Shown one piece after another: positions 63,256 to 64,000 of a DNA stretch of 64,000 nucleotides. The notes below the pieces were generated by a model. It made no database searches and was not told the DNA's origin. It worked only from the letters and a program-made list of their open reading frames with translations. Location: NCBI GenBank assembly GCA_016714225.1, contig JADJNS010000020.1, positions 62,001-126,000 on the forward strand. The letters run 5' to 3'. This DNA comes from Archangiaceae bacterium (GTDB taxonomy: Bacteria; Myxococcota; Myxococcia; Myxococcales; Myxococcaceae). A program made the translations under genes and the position numbers. Within the stretch, counting starts at the first letter, position 1, and every line of letters starts with the position of its first letter.

Positions 63256-64000
63256 GTGCACAGGAGGAATCGGCTCAAGGCCGCAGCGATGGCGGCCTTG
63301 CTCGCGGCGGGTGGTGCCTACGCGCTGGCCAGCTGGAACTGGTGCCCTCGCGCGACGGGCTCCGTGCCGAGGGTGGTGTCGCGCCTGAGGTCGCCAGGGC
63401 CGGTGCAGGCGGGCGCGGCGGCGGTCGAGATTGCGGTGCCCACGCCCATCGTCGCGGCGGGCTACGGGCCGCGCCGGCCGGAGCTCTCGAAGAGCGCGCT
63501 GCCGCTCAAGGCCCGGGCGGTGGTGCTGAAGGCCGGCGAGGTGAGCTTCGGCCTGGTGGCGATCGATCTGCTGCTGGTGCCCGACGACGTGGCGTCAGCG
63601 GTGCGCTCGGCGAGCGGGCTATCTGATTGCTGGGTGGTGGCCACCCACTCGCACTCGTCGTTCGGCGGCTACGACCGGCGGCTGGTGGCGCAGCTGGCCG
63701 GCACCGGGCGGTTTCGAGAAGACGCGCGCGCGGCGGTGGTCGAGGCCGCGGTGCGGGCGCTCAGAGCCGCGGCGGCCAGTGTGCAGGCGGTCGAGATTTC
63801 CACCGGCGAAGGCTCGGCAGAGCTGGCGGTGGCCCGCTCGGGCGAGGCGAGCGACCCGAAGGTGCGGCGGGTGAAGTTCGGGTCGCTCGGCCAGTGGTTG
63901 CTGCTGGCGGCGCACCCCACCCTGGTGCCGCGCCCGGCCGCGGCGCTCGACCCCGACTACCCCGGCCGGGTCTCCGAGCGCGCCGATGCGGGCGTGACCC
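63256..64000 (+). CDS. Neutral/alkaline ceramidase-like protein, 3' end outside window
   Basis: The GTG at 63256 opens a frame that reaches the right edge (248 codons). A hydrophobic N-terminal helix (AAAMAALLAAGGAYALA) is a signal peptide or anchor. Residues about 55-250 match the N-terminal domain of neutral ceramidases: IVAAGYGPRRPELSKSALPLKARAVVL, then VVATHSHSSFGGYD, the zinc-binding motif. It hydrolyses ceramide in known members. GAG upstream is weak, so the start (TTG at 63244 is in frame) is uncertain. Confidence 0.75.
   Translation, partial: MHRRNRLKAAAMAALLAAGGAYALASWNWCPRATGSVPRVVSRLRSPGPVQAGAAAVEIAVPTPIVAAGYGPRRPELSKSALPLKARAVVLKAGEVSFGLVAIDLLLVPDDVASAVRSASGLSDCWVVATHSHSSFGGYDRRLVAQLAGTGRFREDARAAVVEAAVRALRAAAASVQAVEISTGEGSAELAVARSGEASDPKVRRVKFGSLGQWLLLAAHPTLVPRPAAALDPDYPGRVSERADAGVT

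Overview
The window looks like chromosome of a high-GC member of the Myxococcota (order Myxococcales or a relative). The reasons are strongly G/C-ended codons, several Ser/Thr protein kinases, three FHA-domain sigma-54 activators, many lipoproteins with Gly/Ala/Ser/Thr-rich linkers, PEGA and TPR proteins, and a short OPX/beta-barrel polysaccharide exporter. I see no phage, plasmid, insertion sequence, rRNA or CRISPR array. One tRNA is present (Ala, anticodon CGC).

Layout. 1-2453: exopolysaccharide export (beta-barrel, short OPX), a GT26 glycosyltransferase and dtd. 2640-4204: msrP (frameshifted) and a CBS-pair protein. 4239-15757: two secreted proteins, a kinase with an N-terminal pseudokinase, two FHA-EBPs, a methyltransferase and an 1151-residue helical-repeat protein. 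15838-22176: glycosyltransferase, acetyltransferase, RluA-type synthase, a protease-like protein that has lost its zinc site, small ORFs, a lipoprotein and a DUF2058 protein. 22153-29474: a minus-strand operon (PqqD-like protein, 1773-residue FG-GAP lipoprotein, Cys-rich small peptide, HprK-like kinase, S24/S26-like protein). This is the best candidate for an undescribed system. 29584-32305: ctaB, ctaA and a homocysteine methyltransferase-like gene. 32334-43994: TPR protein, tRNA-Ala, frameshifted kinase and CaiB-family genes, a zinc-ribbon protein, a three-gene operon (PEGA, MopE-like and 5'-nucleotidase lipoproteins), an RluA-type synthase and a lipase-like lipoprotein. 44026-51543: a gene remnant, a beta-helix lipoprotein, a degenerate metallophosphoesterase, a kinase/EBP pair, a cold-shock gene and an M14 peptidase. 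51611-57051: secreted proteases, a secreted lipase and an AraC regulator. 57032-64000: purF, an ECF sigma/anti-sigma/caspase-like operon, a GIDE-domain protein, and the start of a ceramidase-like gene.

How they fit. Two kinases sit beside FHA-EBPs, so phosphothreonine signalling to sigma-54 promoters is likely. The PqqD/HprK/peptidase operon reads as a peptide-tailoring cassette tied by a stop/start overlap to a large surface lipoprotein. The sigma-factor operon puts a caspase fold behind a likely stress-responsive promoter, with a GIDE protein next to it.

Two window-wide observations matter. A dispersed intergenic element of up to about 180 bp occurs four times, each time between convergent genes. 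At least four genes carry single-base shifts, mostly at short G/C runs, so some apparent pseudogenes may be sequence errors.
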